This document shows, piece by piece, positions 44,779 through 56,372 of a stretch of DNA of 64,000 bases. The translations under genes and the position numbers were made by a program. The notes beneath the pieces were generated by a model. That model ran no database searches. It saw nothing but the letters and a program-made list of their open reading frames with translations, and was not told where the DNA came from. Positions within the stretch are counted from its first letter, which is position 1, and each line of letters starts with the position of its first letter. The DNA is from Coniochaeta sp. PMI_546 (lineage: Eukaryota > Ascomycota > Sordariomycetes > Coniochaetales > Coniochaetaceae): NCBI GenBank assembly GCA_021432605.1, contig MU271151.1, positions 558,001 to 622,000 on the forward strand, written 5' to 3'.

Positions 44779-46223
44779 CCAACAGCGACGCCAATGGCCG
44801 CGACACCACTGGCACCTTTCCCTCATCATTCATACCGCCGTCCACTGGCGTCCTCCCCGTGCTACCGCCCGATGATTCACACGACAAAGCGCCCTCCCAA
44901 AACGCCGCAACAGGCGCCTCGGCAGCCGGCGTCCGAGCCCTGACCTCGCAAGCCATAGCCTTCTACTTCCGAGCTCCGGTGAAGGCCTTCTTCCGAACTA
45001 GAGTCGACTACCTCGCCTACGCGCGCGTGATACAGCAACAAGAATCTGCTCTGCGACATGCCGTTCTCGATGCATCCAGGGGAACCGCACAAGGGGCAGG
45101 GAACACATTCTTGCCCTGGCTGCGCTCCGTCCTGCGCGGCTCGACACCCGGTGTTCTTGCGACAGCCGTGCGGTACTATGGCTGGCAGGTCATACCAAAC
45201 CAGGTGCTGCCGCCGCTGATAGCCAATGCTGGCGCAGGCGCGGTGCTGTACACCTCCTACCTGCAAATACTCGGACGCCTACACGAGGGGAGTGCCCGTG
45301 CTAGTAAGAGGGTATATCCGCCACCGCAGCCGATCGATACGTTTGCTGCTGGATTCTTGGCTGGTGCGATACAGAGCGTCTTTGCGGCGCCGCTGGACGC
45401 GGTCCACGCGCGGTACGATCTCGGACAAACGGCGGCTGGGATGACGGGCAGTGGAAACCCGTTGAAGAATATGGCGAACGCCACAGTGACGGGGAATGGC
45501 ACGGGCCCCAGACCGCAGAGTATGTGGTCGTTTGGGTACGCCAAGGTCAAGGAGATCGGTATGCGCGGGGTATTCGCCGGTTGGACGCTGTCGTTTCTCA
45601 AGGACAGCTTGGGGAACGCGATATTCTTCAGCACGTTTGAGTATATAAAGGCGCAGGGATACTACAGCTTTGTAACGTGGTATTATGGCTCCCTCAACGA
45701 GGATACGATCATCCTGCTGTCTGAGCGACGACCATCAGGACCCGACGAGGGGCGCGTGAGAGATGGTAGAAATAAGGAGTTCCCGACCATCATCAAGCCA
45801 CACTACTCCATCGAGCCTGCATTCCTGCTGCTAGCTGGTGTCAGCGCATCGGTCGCGCAGCAGGTGATCCTGCACCCTCTCACGCACGTCCAGGTGGAAC
45901 ATTGGGAGCGCCTCGAGACAATCGACGAGCAGGCGAGGAAGATCAGGCAGGCATCGCCGTCCGACGGGAAGTGGAAGTGGCGCATGGTCAAGACATACTA
46001 CAATGCTTACCAGGAGACGTGGGCACAGTGTCTGTCTGAAGCAGAGGGCGCGGGTGTCGGGCTGAGGAGATGGTTGTACAGAGGGTTTTGGTGGAATACG
46101 ATCCGCCAGGTGCCGAGCACGAGTGCCGGGCTGATCATCTTTGAGTTATTCCGCCGGAAATACGGCTCCGGCGGCGACCAAGTTAAGATCAACAGAGATG
46201 GGTATGATATCCTGCTACGGTAG
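44775..46223 (+). CDS. Mitochondrial carrier family protein
   Basis: Single exon, 482 aa, longer than the usual ~300 aa because of a disordered N-terminus (~75 aa) and loops. Carrier signatures are relaxed: APLDAVHAR fits Px[DE]xx[RK], and a later HPLTHVQ is a weaker match. Glycine-rich helices such as GFLAGAIQSVF and SRG-like GVFAGW occur in the expected order. It likely lies in the inner mitochondrial membrane; cargo unknown. Divergent fungal carriers of this kind are widespread. The start is the first in-frame ATG, directly after the overlapping mini-ORF. Confidence 0.75.
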   Translation: MTNSDANGRDTTGTFPSSFIPPSTGVLPVLPPDDSHDKAPSQNAATGASAAGVRALTSQAIAFYFRAPVKAFFRTRVDYLAYARVIQQQESALRHAVLDASRGTAQGAGNTFLPWLRSVLRGSTPGVLATAVRYYGWQVIPNQVLPPLIANAGAGAVLYTSYLQILGRLHEGSARASKRVYPPPQPIDTFAAGFLAGAIQSVFAAPLDAVHARYDLGQTAAGMTGSGNPLKNMANATVTGNGTGPRPQSMWSFGYAKVKEIGMRGVFAGWTLSFLKDSLGNAIFFSTFEYIKAQGYYSFVTWYYGSLNEDTIILLSERRPSGPDEGRVRDGRNKEFPTIIKPHYSIEPAFLLLAGVSASVAQQVILHPLTHVQVEHWERLETIDEQARKIRQASPSDGKWKWRMVKTYYNAYQETWAQCLSEAEGAGVGLRRWLYRGFWWNTIRQVPSTSAGLIIFELFRRKYGSGGDQVKINRDGYDILLR

Positions 46224-47154
46224 TGCGAATATGCATTGGGCGGGGGTTTTGGCGTTTGTATATTATGATAGAGTGGGATCGTCGATTATCAGACTCCAAC
46301 ATAAGCTGTGGTCTGGATAGGTCTAGCCGCACTTGAAACTCACCTCGATTTTGGTTCTCACTTGAATGGGCACGATACAATATGCTGTGTCAGATTCTTG
46401 GCGCAAATCCTGCTCTGCGCAGTCCAAGTGTTGTAGAGGTCGTAATATGTGTATAAGAGAAACGTATCCCCGCAACTTGGCTGTGCAGCTTGTCCTCGTC
46501 CCCTATTTTTACTCGAGTGTCACAAGCTTGCACCCGTCGTCTCATAGCAATGGTAGGACCAGTAAGATTCGCAAATACGGGCAGTACTCTTCCGGCAGCA
46601 GCAAGCCTTCCCAAGCCATGGAGCTCTCCACCGCCAACAGACAGTGCACACTTGAACGCCATTTGTCAACTCCTCTGAGAAGATCTGAATATCGCTCTCT
46701 CCAAAGTTGGACAGCACGATTCGGACTCACCAAACCTGCGCAGGCTCTTCCTCAGTGATAACTCTAGCCTGTGGCGCGACCATCGCTTGCTGACGTGGGA
46801 CTTCCTGTGCTTTCGTGAGTCCCAGAGTGTTCTTTCCGCGTTGCGGAGTCGGAGCGAGAGCTGCACCCGGTCTGCTTTGTTTCGTCTCGACGGTGCGGAT
46901 CAGACATCTGGGTCTCGGCCTCCTGAATTGGGCTACCTGGACTTGCCCAAGAACGCCCCCGGCACACCATAACGACTATTATTGGTAGACGGAGAGAGGT
47001 CTGTGAAAGTCGCAAAGGTTACCATGGTACGACAGAGCAGCACGACGGTAACAAGCCAGAAGGTAGTGGCGCTCCTGACAGGCCGGTTATATACCTAATC
47101 AGAGCTCTGTAAGTTGTTGAATCGCGTGGTCGACTGAACCACAAAGCTGACTGA
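46224..47154. other. Intergenic with a possible old gene remnant
   Basis: The frame at about 46490-46970 on the + strand reads as protein-like sequence (LRRLFLSDNSSLWRDH..LTWDFL) but is crossed by a stop codon. It may be a decayed gene; no family was recognised. Confidence 0.35.
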
Positions 47155-47636
47155 GTGAAACGACAGCTTCCAGCAGACGCCATCGTTCTTATAGCTAACT
47201 CAATACCACACCCTATCCATAAGCGCCTCAATCAAGAGTCCACTAAACACGTCGCTAACACAATAGATAAGGTCCTTCTCCTGGGGCTTGATAGGGCTAG
47301 ATTTGCTGTCAACCTCGGCGTCGACGAGGCAGGCATGATGTTTCAGCTTCTCGAATCCTCCGACAGCTTTTACCAGATGGGTACTTCACAGCTGCTTATC
47401 GACGGGTGAATCACCGTGATTATGGAGGAGTTGTACGAATTCTGGAGCAGGGCGTGCTACTTGCAGACGGGAGCACTCTACCCGCGGACGACATCGTTTT
47501 GGCGACAGGGTATGAAACTACAGACACGTATATTAGAAAATTGTACGTTGAAACAATAGCCAGCAAGCTTGGCAAAGTTTGGGCATTGAATAAAGAAGGC
47601 GAAGTGTTGAACGGGGAAAAGACCAATGTTACATAA
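47155..47636 (+). pseudogene. Flavin-containing monooxygenase remnant (C-terminal half)
   Basis: Two frames together resemble the C-terminal half of fungal FMO-like enzymes. The first has FYQMGTSQLLIDG and ends at a TGA at 47407-47409. The second, shifted, has LADGSTLPADDIVLATGYET, the ATG(Y) motif region of this family, then WALNKEGEV. The FAD-binding GxGxxG half is missing upstream, and the normal GxPGLW-type ending is missing downstream. The gene is therefore truncated at both ends and frame-broken at least once. Confidence 0.7.
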
Positions 47637-47990
47637 TTCTATATTCTCGCAAAAAAACATTGCCCAAGGCCGCCTCCTCTCTTAACGGGTTTCACTGCTG
47701 ATAAAGGCAGAAGAAAGTGATTTGGTTGAATAATCTTAGCTTCAGGAACTTGCAATGAATGAATGGGTACTCGCGGAATCATTGGCGCTCGCTGGGCGCT
47801 AGACCGAGCTGAAGCGACTAAGATATCGGCCAAGTTCACCTGAGAAGATTCTGGCATGCAATCGCTAAGCGATAACACAGCCTATAAACAATGAATTACC
47901 AGGAGATAGAGCGTTGGTCAACTTGGTCATTCCTTGCTTGTTTCGGCAACCCATGTCTTCACCTCGTCCAGCCCACCATAGCGCCCTCAC
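47637..47990. other. Intergenic
   Basis: Short spacer between the monooxygenase remnant and the secreted-protein gene. Nothing was seen. Confidence 0.6.
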
Positions 47991-49092
47991 TCAGAGGGTC
48001 CCATGACATTCGTCGAGCCATCCCTGAGCCCGACCATTGAACCCAAACGGCTGATCATTCCAACCGTACGCCATGACGCCCCCGTCGATAACACTGCAAC
48101 CAGGGTGGGAATTTCCGGCTCCCGGCGCACCGGTGGGCAGACAGACCGCCGGACTCGCGCACGCGGCCTCCTGCTCATTGTTTTCCATCCAGTTAGCTAT
48201 GTCGGAGCCAAGGGAATTCCCGCCGCCCGAGAAGTAGCCCCACTCCGTCTGGTCGTTGTTGTCCTCCCAGAGATAATCAGCCACAAGGGCTCCCTCCTGC
48301 TGCTCCGCACGTTCTGTGACGCTGTTGCCCTGTCCCACCGTCCGGAGGTGGTGGTATTTGCCGTTGTTCTTGGCACCGAGATCCTCTTCGCTGGCGAGGC
48401 GGTACATGAGGCGGTGCGTCTTGACGTCGCCACTGTAGAAGGATGCAACGTGGGCCCAGGAGCCGTTGTTGCCCGAGGCAAGGAGACCAAGGCGGAGAGA
48501 GCCGTTGATGATGGGGATGTGGGCGATACTGTGCGTCAAGCCTCCTGAGATGGTTCCATTCTGAAAGGTAGCTATGCCGTGATCCGGAAGTCCGTCCACG
48601 GTCGATCTCTTGCCGTTCCGAGTCTTGTAGAAAGAGACGAAGGTGCCCATGAGGATGTCTGCCGCGACAAAGAAGCAGTCGCCAGCATTCTGCCAGCTGT
48701 GGGCGGCATCAGAGCAATACTTTGCCAGTTGAAATGCTTGATGCGAGAGTCCCAAGACGCCGACTGCGAGTTGGATCCCCGCCGGAACAGTATTCGCCGC
48801 CCAGATGGCGAGACTGAGGAGAGTCAAGAGGATATCTTCTTTACGAGGCTCAATAGTGAGGTCCTTGATGGTTCAGCTCCCGCAATTTGGATGGGGCGAA
48901 GGTTACATGGTGGAGGAGACTTACCGTCACCTCACTACTGTCGTAGGGCACCAGAGCCCTATCGAGGTCACCACTTTGCGACCCAGGTCCAGAACGCGCC
49001 TCATGGTGAAGGCTCAGTTCTGTACCCTGATAGAGCGGTGTTGAGGATATCAGTACGATAGAAGGCACAAGTAACAGAATTGAGAGCTTCAT
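47991..49092 (-). CDS. Secreted protein of unknown function
   Basis: Two exons on the complement, 48925-49092 and 47991-48863, with a 61-nt intron (GTAAGT..CAAG, branch CTGAC-like). The product is 346 aa. A signal peptide covers about residues 1-18 (MKLSILLLVPSIVLISS). A hydrophobic segment (about 70-100, LLTLLSLAIWAANTVPAG) could be a membrane helix or buried core. The rest is Gly/Asn-rich with six or more cysteines, several near the C-terminus (EAACASPAVC, HPGCSV, DECHG), fitting disulfides. A HRLMYRLASEED block is followed by WxxDNNDQTEWGY. I do not recognise the family. Likely extracellular. Confidence 0.65.
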
Positions 49093-50988
49093 CTTGGACT
49101 AGTTGTATTGCGGTGGCTGTAGATGAAAGGCTGTTGTTATAAGCAGGATGACTGCTGAAAGTCATGGACATATCACTCCCTATTTATAGTTTGTTCGTGG
49201 TATAAAAGTTCAGTTTGTTCATATCGAGTCAACGTTACAATTGTGCTCAGGGGCTCGTCAACAGTGAAAGAAGTGAAAGAAGTGGTCGCGGACAATCGTA
49301 TCTGGTAGATCGTATCTGCCGCTACATTTGATGCAACTCTTTTCTGTATTCAGAGTGTGACAGCATGGAAGTTCGATTTGATGGTGAACGAATAGACGGG
49401 CCTTCAGTTGTAGCCGCCCGGTGCATTAGTCGACATCAATGCTGATCATTGCCGCTATTTTGCGGACATTTTAGTCCGATATATCCACCCAGTATCTCAT
49501 TAGGGCACAATAAGCAGGACTTTGAGTTGACAAGTAACATTTGTCTCAACGCCCTAAGCCGGCCCGCCGTTCCCCGCCGTTACTTGAGCGAGAGACCTAA
49601 CGAAGTAGTGGTGAAATACCGCATATGTCTCGCTCGTTCTGCTAGTATCCGAGGCAAATTGTTCCTAGACAAGGTGCCTATTAGCCTCGATAAGGTGCTC
49701 ACCTGCTGGAACCCAGCGTCGCATAGCAGTAGCGCAGAAGTGCACTTAAGATGCCGTAAAATGTCAAGGCACAGTTTTCCTCTCTTTTCGACTGAACTTA
49801 TGGCCGAGATAGAGGCCTTGCAGTCATTATTGAAGATTGGCTACGATTTCCGTACACTCATTGTCTCTAGCTGTGTATCTTATAGCAATTTTCTTACATG
49901 ACAGCAGGCATTGTTTGAGTTCCTTGTCTTTCTCTCTATCTCGTTCTTGTACAAGTTGTTTAAAGCCTTATAAGTTAACGATTGTATTTCTTTAAGATAC
50001 AGCAACTCGGCTGTCATATCTCATAATCTAGAATCAACAACAGATTTAGGATCCTATGAACCAAGAGACAGAAAGTAAGGGTCAGTATACAGTAAGCAAC
50101 CGCTGGAGTGTCGCCTGTCGGCCCGATTTGCAGCCCCACGAGTCCAGGCCTAGATCGAGCTTCTGCTGTACCGGTACTAGGATATCTGTTCTAACGATAG
50201 AGTCATTTGCAAGGATAAGTTACAGTTTCCAGGTTGGATTCCAGCTTGACATTCTTGGTGTTGGTAGGAATTAGCTGTTATGGTTCTTGGCACCGATGTG
50301 CGATTGAGCTCCTGTGGCTGAATAAGAGCAACCGTCACCATTTAGCATCGGATTCAGTTGTTTCTTCCTCAAATGTAGCTCGTGATAATAGTAGGGAATA
50401 CTGCGCTCCAGCAATCAGATCTTGAGTAACGAGCTTAAGTATTTGTCCACCTTAGACGTCTCGAGAAAACTGCCACTCCCTAGTCCGTGATTATTTATTT
50501 CACCACTATATATAGCCAGTACTCTTGGCCTATTATACGCTAGCAACGCTTACCAACTCATGTCAAGGTGGGCATAGGCACCATATAGGTGTTAGGCCCG
50601 GGCTTAGGCTCTCTGTCCTGATGCTTTATAGATTGATTGTCTCGCCCTGAGACTTATTGCCTTTGAAGTATAGTCGTCTGATCAGCGTAGTTGGAGGAGA
50701 GAGTAGGTTTCTGAGCTGTGCCATAGAACGAGACCAGATGTACATGTTAGATGACCGATTGACACTAGCAGAAATTCACAAACAGGGCCTTAGAAACCTC
50801 TATTAAAAAAAAAAAATAAAAAAAAAAAAATTGGAACTGAGGTGGCCGAGAAGTATATGCTGCGGCTGGGGACCGTTGCGATCACCAATGTAATATGCTG
50901 GCATCGGTGGCGTCAAGTATATGGTAAACGACTGTGTGGGTACCTTGTGGCGAATAGGTAATTACAAGATGAATAGACAGACCTATTA
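49093..50988. other. Long AT-rich intergenic region, possibly decayed repeat DNA
   Basis: About 1.9 kb, noticeably AT-rich, ending near an A-rich tract. A 150-codon + strand frame at 49449-49901 has no family I know. The composition and A tract suggest old transposon debris, but no diagnostic motif was found. Confidence 0.45.
50803..50831 (+). repeat. A-rich tract (about 29 nt, one interruption)
   Basis: Nearly pure A run broken by a single T. It could be a poly-A remnant of a retroposed copy or simple slippage; no target-site duplication was identified. Confidence 0.6.
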
Positions 50989-53208
50989 CTATATGATTCT
51001 GAAGACACTCGCTGGGGACAGTCCACCCATCTCATCATGGCATCCTTCCCAAATACCAACACGGCGGAAGTGTCCGCATCTCTGTGCGTCCTGTACCAGC
51101 ATTAGACCAAGGGAGCGCGGAAAGGCGTATCCAAAACCTTGAGAGACGCGAGCATCGGCAAGCCGAGCGTGAATTTTGTCCAAAACAAGCAAACACCACA
51201 CTGGTACCACCATGTCATCATTATTTCGATATGCTCCTTCGGGAAGTACTTCTGTGTCCCAGTTCGCCGTTGCCTGAGGGCACCCCAGGGTGTCTGATAG
51301 CTGCCACTGTATCTCGCTGGCGTGGCTCTCTTCGGGCACTTCACTAGAGCGCATTGGACGATCCTTGAACAGGTATGACCGAAAAGTCGGAAATGTTCTT
51401 TGCGGGAACCATAAGGCAGTCTTGTAATTGCCGCGAAGTGTGATAACTCCGTCTCGAATCTCGCCGTATGGGTTAGACTCGTGTTTCGGCCACACTTTGA
51501 CGTCAACGACCTGCAGTGGAAGCGTGATCGGGAAGGTTGTATCACGGCCTGAACTCTGATCTGATGTTGGAAAGTGGCCATATTCTATGGTCGACGGAAA
51601 GCACACAGGACTGTCAACAGAAGCCCAAGACCACGATGGGGCCCGGTATCGCTGAGGTCGGGGTTTGCTCGGGCTTGCTGTCCTCCATAAGAGGCTCAGT
51701 GGTAAGCAGACTGGTGTCTGAAGTGAGGTACCCAGGTCCCACATGCCAGCAAAATATTGAGCCTGTGGGCTGTCACGACTTTCCACCAAACGCTGCGCCA
51801 TTGCCGAGATGGCTACAAGCTTATCATCGGAATGAGTAAGCTGCCTCTCGGTATACTGCTGAACAATGTCATTCCAGGTGCGGAATGAGTCAAAGGGACT
51901 GTTACGTCCGTTCTGCCAGAAACTGTCATTGTCACGGCGACAGTCAGACATAGGGCGAAAGGGCCCTGTGTCGTTCACAATCCCCTTGTTACACCGCCAG
52001 ACCAGGCGTATCTCGGTGAACCTCACAAGACGGACACTAACTTCATGTTCCTGCATCGTCCAGCCCCTGGTGTCTATAGGCTGCTCTTTCTCCGCGGACT
52101 TCCAAAAGTCAAGTTTTTGCCCGTCGGCAAAAAGTGCGTCGTCAATTTCCAGGCTTTGTTGGACAACGAGTTGACCTTCCCGGCCATCTCTGCACTTGTA
52201 ATTCAACAAGAGAGGTTCGATGCCTTTGGGTCGCATTCGATTGATTAGAAACCCCTCAGAAGCTGTTCTGGCTCGAGCGGCGGACAACGTGAACAGGGCT
52301 TCGCTGAAAATAAGGTGCATCTCGCCAAGATCTTGCTGTTTCTCGTGGGTGTCATCCTGAACAATACAAAGTGCGTCAATCCAGAGATACTGAAGGCCCA
52401 ATCTTGAGCAAAACAGAACAGCGTCTAAAAGAGTTTGAGGCAGAATACAAAGGCTTAGTTGCCTGAGCCGTTCCTTCAGATTAGAAAGCGTCGTCTTAGC
52501 CTTTTGGTCACCTCCCCAGCAATAACTGAGAGCACACCAGTGTACACCATGGCTGGGTAAGTCTTCGCAAATTCGCAGGTATATCTGGTCTTCACTTCCC
52601 TCAATCTGTAGTAGTCTTCTTGGGCGGAACTGGTTTCTTGCTGGGGGAGGGCATAAACCACTAGGAATGTGAAGATCAAGGCAAGCACGTAGCTCCTTCT
52701 TGACAAACTGAATGTCTTGATCGAGATCAAAGCTGTATCTATACGGTCTCATGCCATACTGACCAGCAATAGGATCCTCTTATGCCGATATTGATTAACG
52801 TCAAGAACGCGAAAAGTGTGAGGATCACATACCGGCCTCGGAGCTGACCAACAGGTTACGGCGAGACACAGAATTCCTGTAGCCGACAGTCCCCCGTCCA
52901 ATATTCTCCCACGATATCCAGTAGTTTCCTTCTTTCTGGAAGGTAAGTGAATCAATGCTTGTACGAGGAATTGAGAATTCCCCTGGTCGACTCATCTTTA
53001 CAGGGTTATGTGGTGCTCGCAGCTCGTGATTCAAGAATAGCTGGAAAAGAGCACAGCCGTCTTCAAAGGCTCGGCGAGCTTCTTCGTCTGTGTGAGGAAA
53101 TATTATCTTGACCACGTTACTATGCACTGCTGTATGCTCTTGTCGACCAGGGAGTGGGAGTTCAGTGATGACAACACGCTGACAGTGAAGACAGCTATGA
53201 AAGGTCAT
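50989..53208 (-). CDS. HET-domain protein (heterokaryon incompatibility)
   Basis: Two exons on the complement, 52833-53208 and 50989-52778, with a 54-nt intron (GTATGT..ATAAG). The acceptor was chosen because it keeps frame and yields DPIAGQYGMRPYRY, which matches the usual linker before HET domains. The product is 721 aa. The N-terminal SCLHCQR is a common HET preface. The HET domain opens at WCALSYCWGG (about residue 205), followed by LPQTLLDAV and YLWIDALCI, then RGWTMQEHEVSVR. This is the commonest solo-HET architecture. No partner effector domain is attached. Confidence 0.88.
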
Positions 53209-53950
53209 GGTTTCCAAAGTGATGGTGTCTGACTAGTGATGGTTTCTATAGCAAAGACGATGTGGGAAGACATGAGAGTTGTCGGCTTCTCAGCACCAGC
53301 TCTCAAGAGCAGCTCTCAAGATATATGATGATGCAGTCATCCTTGCTGGGGGTGTGACCACCACTACTGTACGACCATTACGACACGTTCAGTTGGCGAC
53401 AAGGATGCCGGAAACCGTAGATGTTACTTCCTAGTGTTGTTCAAAACGGTAGGACCAATAACACATGATAGTTGAGAACACAAACACCTACAGTGCTACT
53501 GGACCAATCTGCCAATCCCAAGAGACTTATGAGTATTCACAGATCTGCCTCGCACCGCCGAAGGCACTGGGTACAATTTTCTCAACAGCTGTTCGAGTGA
53601 TTTCCTCATTTCATTTTTCTGGTGAACTTCGTTTTGTGAAAAACATCGAGAAGAGTACCTAAGCTGTCAATATCGTCGATGACATAGTGCACACTGCTGA
53701 GACTGCAAATGGGGATATAACGTCCTCCGCAGGAAATAGCACCTCTGATGTCCCTGCTCCTTCTTGTCGCCTCCATCATGCGTTATATACACGCTTGTAT
53801 GTTTCCCAGCATCTGGGGAGACCCGGTAATCGCTCCGTCAGTCATGCCTAGTAAACTATCTGGTCACGTCGATCGCACACTTTGACATGAGAACGACCCG
53901 TTTGACAAACAGTGACCACAAGACAACTTTCCTCGGCAAGGATTACTGAG
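53209..53950. other. Intergenic
   Basis: About 0.7 kb between the HET gene start and the end of the next minus-strand gene; promoter of the HET gene. Nothing else recognised. Confidence 0.55.
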
Positions 53951-54944
53951 CTAGCGCCAAGGTATGTAAGGCAGCACCTTCTCAGCCCTCTCCCCGTGGA
54001 CGCTCCCATCAGCAGGGACATGGAACTTCTCATGTCGTACCACACGATGATCACCGAATATACCCCTATGCAACGGAAGAGGGATGACACTGCAGAATGA
54101 CCCGCGTGTATCGTGGGTCTCGATACGATAGCTATTGCCAATAAGACGATGGAAGCCGTCTGTCGGACCCAGTTTGGTCGAGCGGCTGTCGAACCCGACA
54201 TCGCTGACCATGCCACTCGCGGCCCACCCTACAAGTCCGTTGGCGGTTAGTCGTACGAAGCACTGTGTTCTTGACATACCATCAACCCACCGTTCAACTC
54301 AAGCAGTCTGTGCATGTCAGCAGGGTGGGGAGTGGTTCTTACACAAAATCACGGCAGCCACGAAGTATCAAGACTCCCCCTTCGATTGTTTCACTCGTAA
54401 ACTGAAAGTCAGCAGTAAGGTCGCCTTCATGTTGAGACCGAGTGGGCTCTCCAGGAGACAATAGTGTCAATCGACCTCGAAGTATGCTTATCCAGTCCCA
54501 GATAGTTTTTGTCTGATCAAGAACCTGAAACACAAATGCAATGTCCCCTTTCGTTCGAAAGTTCCTGCAGTCCAGGAGTGTGATCGTAAATCTGCCTTCT
54601 AGGCTACTGGTGCCACGCTGTCGCATCTCAAGGCGGCAACCATTATAGGCATGTTCAGCTAAGCCACCAGCGGAAACAGCAGAGACATCTGTCTGTATCT
54701 CGTTGGTGTTAACGTGGAAGACGACATCCGGTCTTACATTTCCATCTTCGCTATGCAAAAACTCGACCGTGAGGTGTACTGCTTTACTCTGTAGAACAGA
54801 CGAAAGGTCTGATCGTTGTGCCGGAGACAATGCCAAACCGGCCACACTGTAGACGTCGGAGAGCTGTCCGAATTCGCTGTCCTGAGACGTCAATCCCGGT
54901 GGAGGGTTCGATGCCGTGATATAGAATATGTTTCGGTCTGTCAT
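53951..54944 (-). CDS. Protein of unknown function (two-exon model)
   Basis: Exons 54343-54944 and 53951-54269 on the complement, about 306 aa. The donor is GTAAGA. The acceptor chosen (TCAAG at 54270) restores an open frame reading FVTQCFVRLTANGLVGW; a nearby ACAG would serve with the alternative donor GTGTAA. The sequence looks globular with alternating beta-type stretches (AVHLTVEFLH, PDVVFHVNTNE, GRFTITLLDCR). No catalytic motif, signal peptide or membrane helix is visible and I recognise no family. It sits upstream of the second HET gene on the same strand. Confidence 0.5.
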
Positions 54945-55742
54945 TGTGCAAGTTTTGTTGGAGTCGAATGCTCAACTGTCGAAGAGGTAATTCTACGTAT
55001 CAATCCAGACCAGTCTTGAGAGGACTGACGTGGTTCTTTATATCTTGTGTGGGGTGGCAAAGCTGTTGGGAATCACTAGATGATGAATCGATTCAGACAT
55101 TGTTGGGTCATTTCAAATTTTGACAATCGACGCGATAACACAGCGAAAGACAGGACTACATATCTTCAATACATCCAGCGTCCTATTTTGTCACCACTTG
55201 ATAATCCAACACCATTGCTCGGAGATCATTGACAGATCGACATTGTGAAGTTCGACGCCGACGAAAATTTGGTTCTGCACCTGTTATCAGCAACCTTGCA
55301 GGACGGCTTGTAGCCCGAGCAGCCAGAATTTTCACGTCTCATGGCGGCCGACACTGCACCGGATTACCGGACATGGCAGATGGATCGGAGAGATGTGGAG
55401 TTAAGGGATTCAGCCCGGGCCGCAGCGTCATCGACAAGGACTTTATGGGTTACGGCTTGGATTTGTCAATCATTTAGCTTCAATGACCCGCGAATGAATC
55501 AATACCTGCCATGGGGGTCTTTTTAGTGAACATCTTCTGGTTACTGTACGTGGCGAAGGCATATGCTGCTGTGAGATTGGCAAGGCTAATACGTTCCCCC
55601 GTTCCCCGGTTCTCATCCTTCTACTATCAGCCTCATTGATACCCAGCCCGTTGCAGGACTTGATTCTGCTTCGGTTGTTGGACTCCTCCCTCAATTCAGG
55701 AGGTGGGGGGTGGGGTCTGTTCCTCGTACTGCCATTATGTAG
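54945..55742. other. Intergenic
   Basis: About 0.8 kb between two unknown minus-strand genes. Short + strand frames look incidental. Confidence 0.5.
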
Positions 55743-56372
55743 CTACCAGTGACACGGGAAGAGCTCCTCGTCTGGCAATAGAGTAGCATGTGGTGAGAGA
55801 TATGAAGTGCTAGCATTCGTCATACTCTGGTCAGTACTTGCATCATTTCCGAAGATGACAAACTCCGTCTCGTCGACAAAGTCCACTTCGCTGGCTCAGC
55901 CGCCTCGAAAACATGCGTTGTTAGGGGACGAATAACGTGCGCAGCTACCCATTCCACTTTTCAATGAGTATCCGAGTTCTCTCCCGACATTGGATATTGC
56001 ATATGCTCTGGACGATCCTGGACGTAGTATGGCCGTGCGAAAGGAGAGAGTCGCTGGGCCCGCCTGGACACACTTCCGTTGGTCACTACCAAATATCGGT
56101 TGCGTCTCGTCACCTGTTGATAAGCAATCAGTATCCTGGCTTGCGATCATAGCATTGTGTAGCCGTCTAGCTCCTGGAGGGTCTGGTTCGAAGCTAGCGC
56201 AAGATATGGTGTACCTACAATTCAGATGTCGCTCGCGACAGGTAAGGCTAAGTCGCACTACCTTGGGCAGGGTGGGTTGGACGCTTAAACGGCTGTAGCA
56301 GCGGCCAGTCGAGATTTCCAGATACCCACCACCGGGTTCTGTGCGCAACTTGCCAGACCCTGTAGTGGCCAT
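55743..56372 (-). CDS. Small protein of unknown function (two-exon model)
   Basis: Exons 55949-56372 and 55743-55885 on the complement, 188 aa. The 63-nt intron (GTAGCT..GAAG) has an internal CTAAC. Removing it drops an in-frame TGA and joins LKSGM to VDFVDETEFVIFG in frame, which is why I believe the model. Six cysteines lie in a beta-rich stretch (CYSRLS, CRYTISC, DCLSTG, RKCVQ). There is no signal peptide. The family is not recognised. If the intron is wrong, the gene ends at the TGA near 55896. Confidence 0.4.

Noticed and set aside
49449-49901. 150-codon + strand frame in AT-rich DNA
   Set aside because: No recognisable family or transposon motif; could be debris of an element but not supportable.
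56218-56264. Possible 47-nt intron (GTAGTG..GTAG) in the small unknown gene
   Set aside because: Removing it shifts the frame; the uninterrupted frame continues sensibly.
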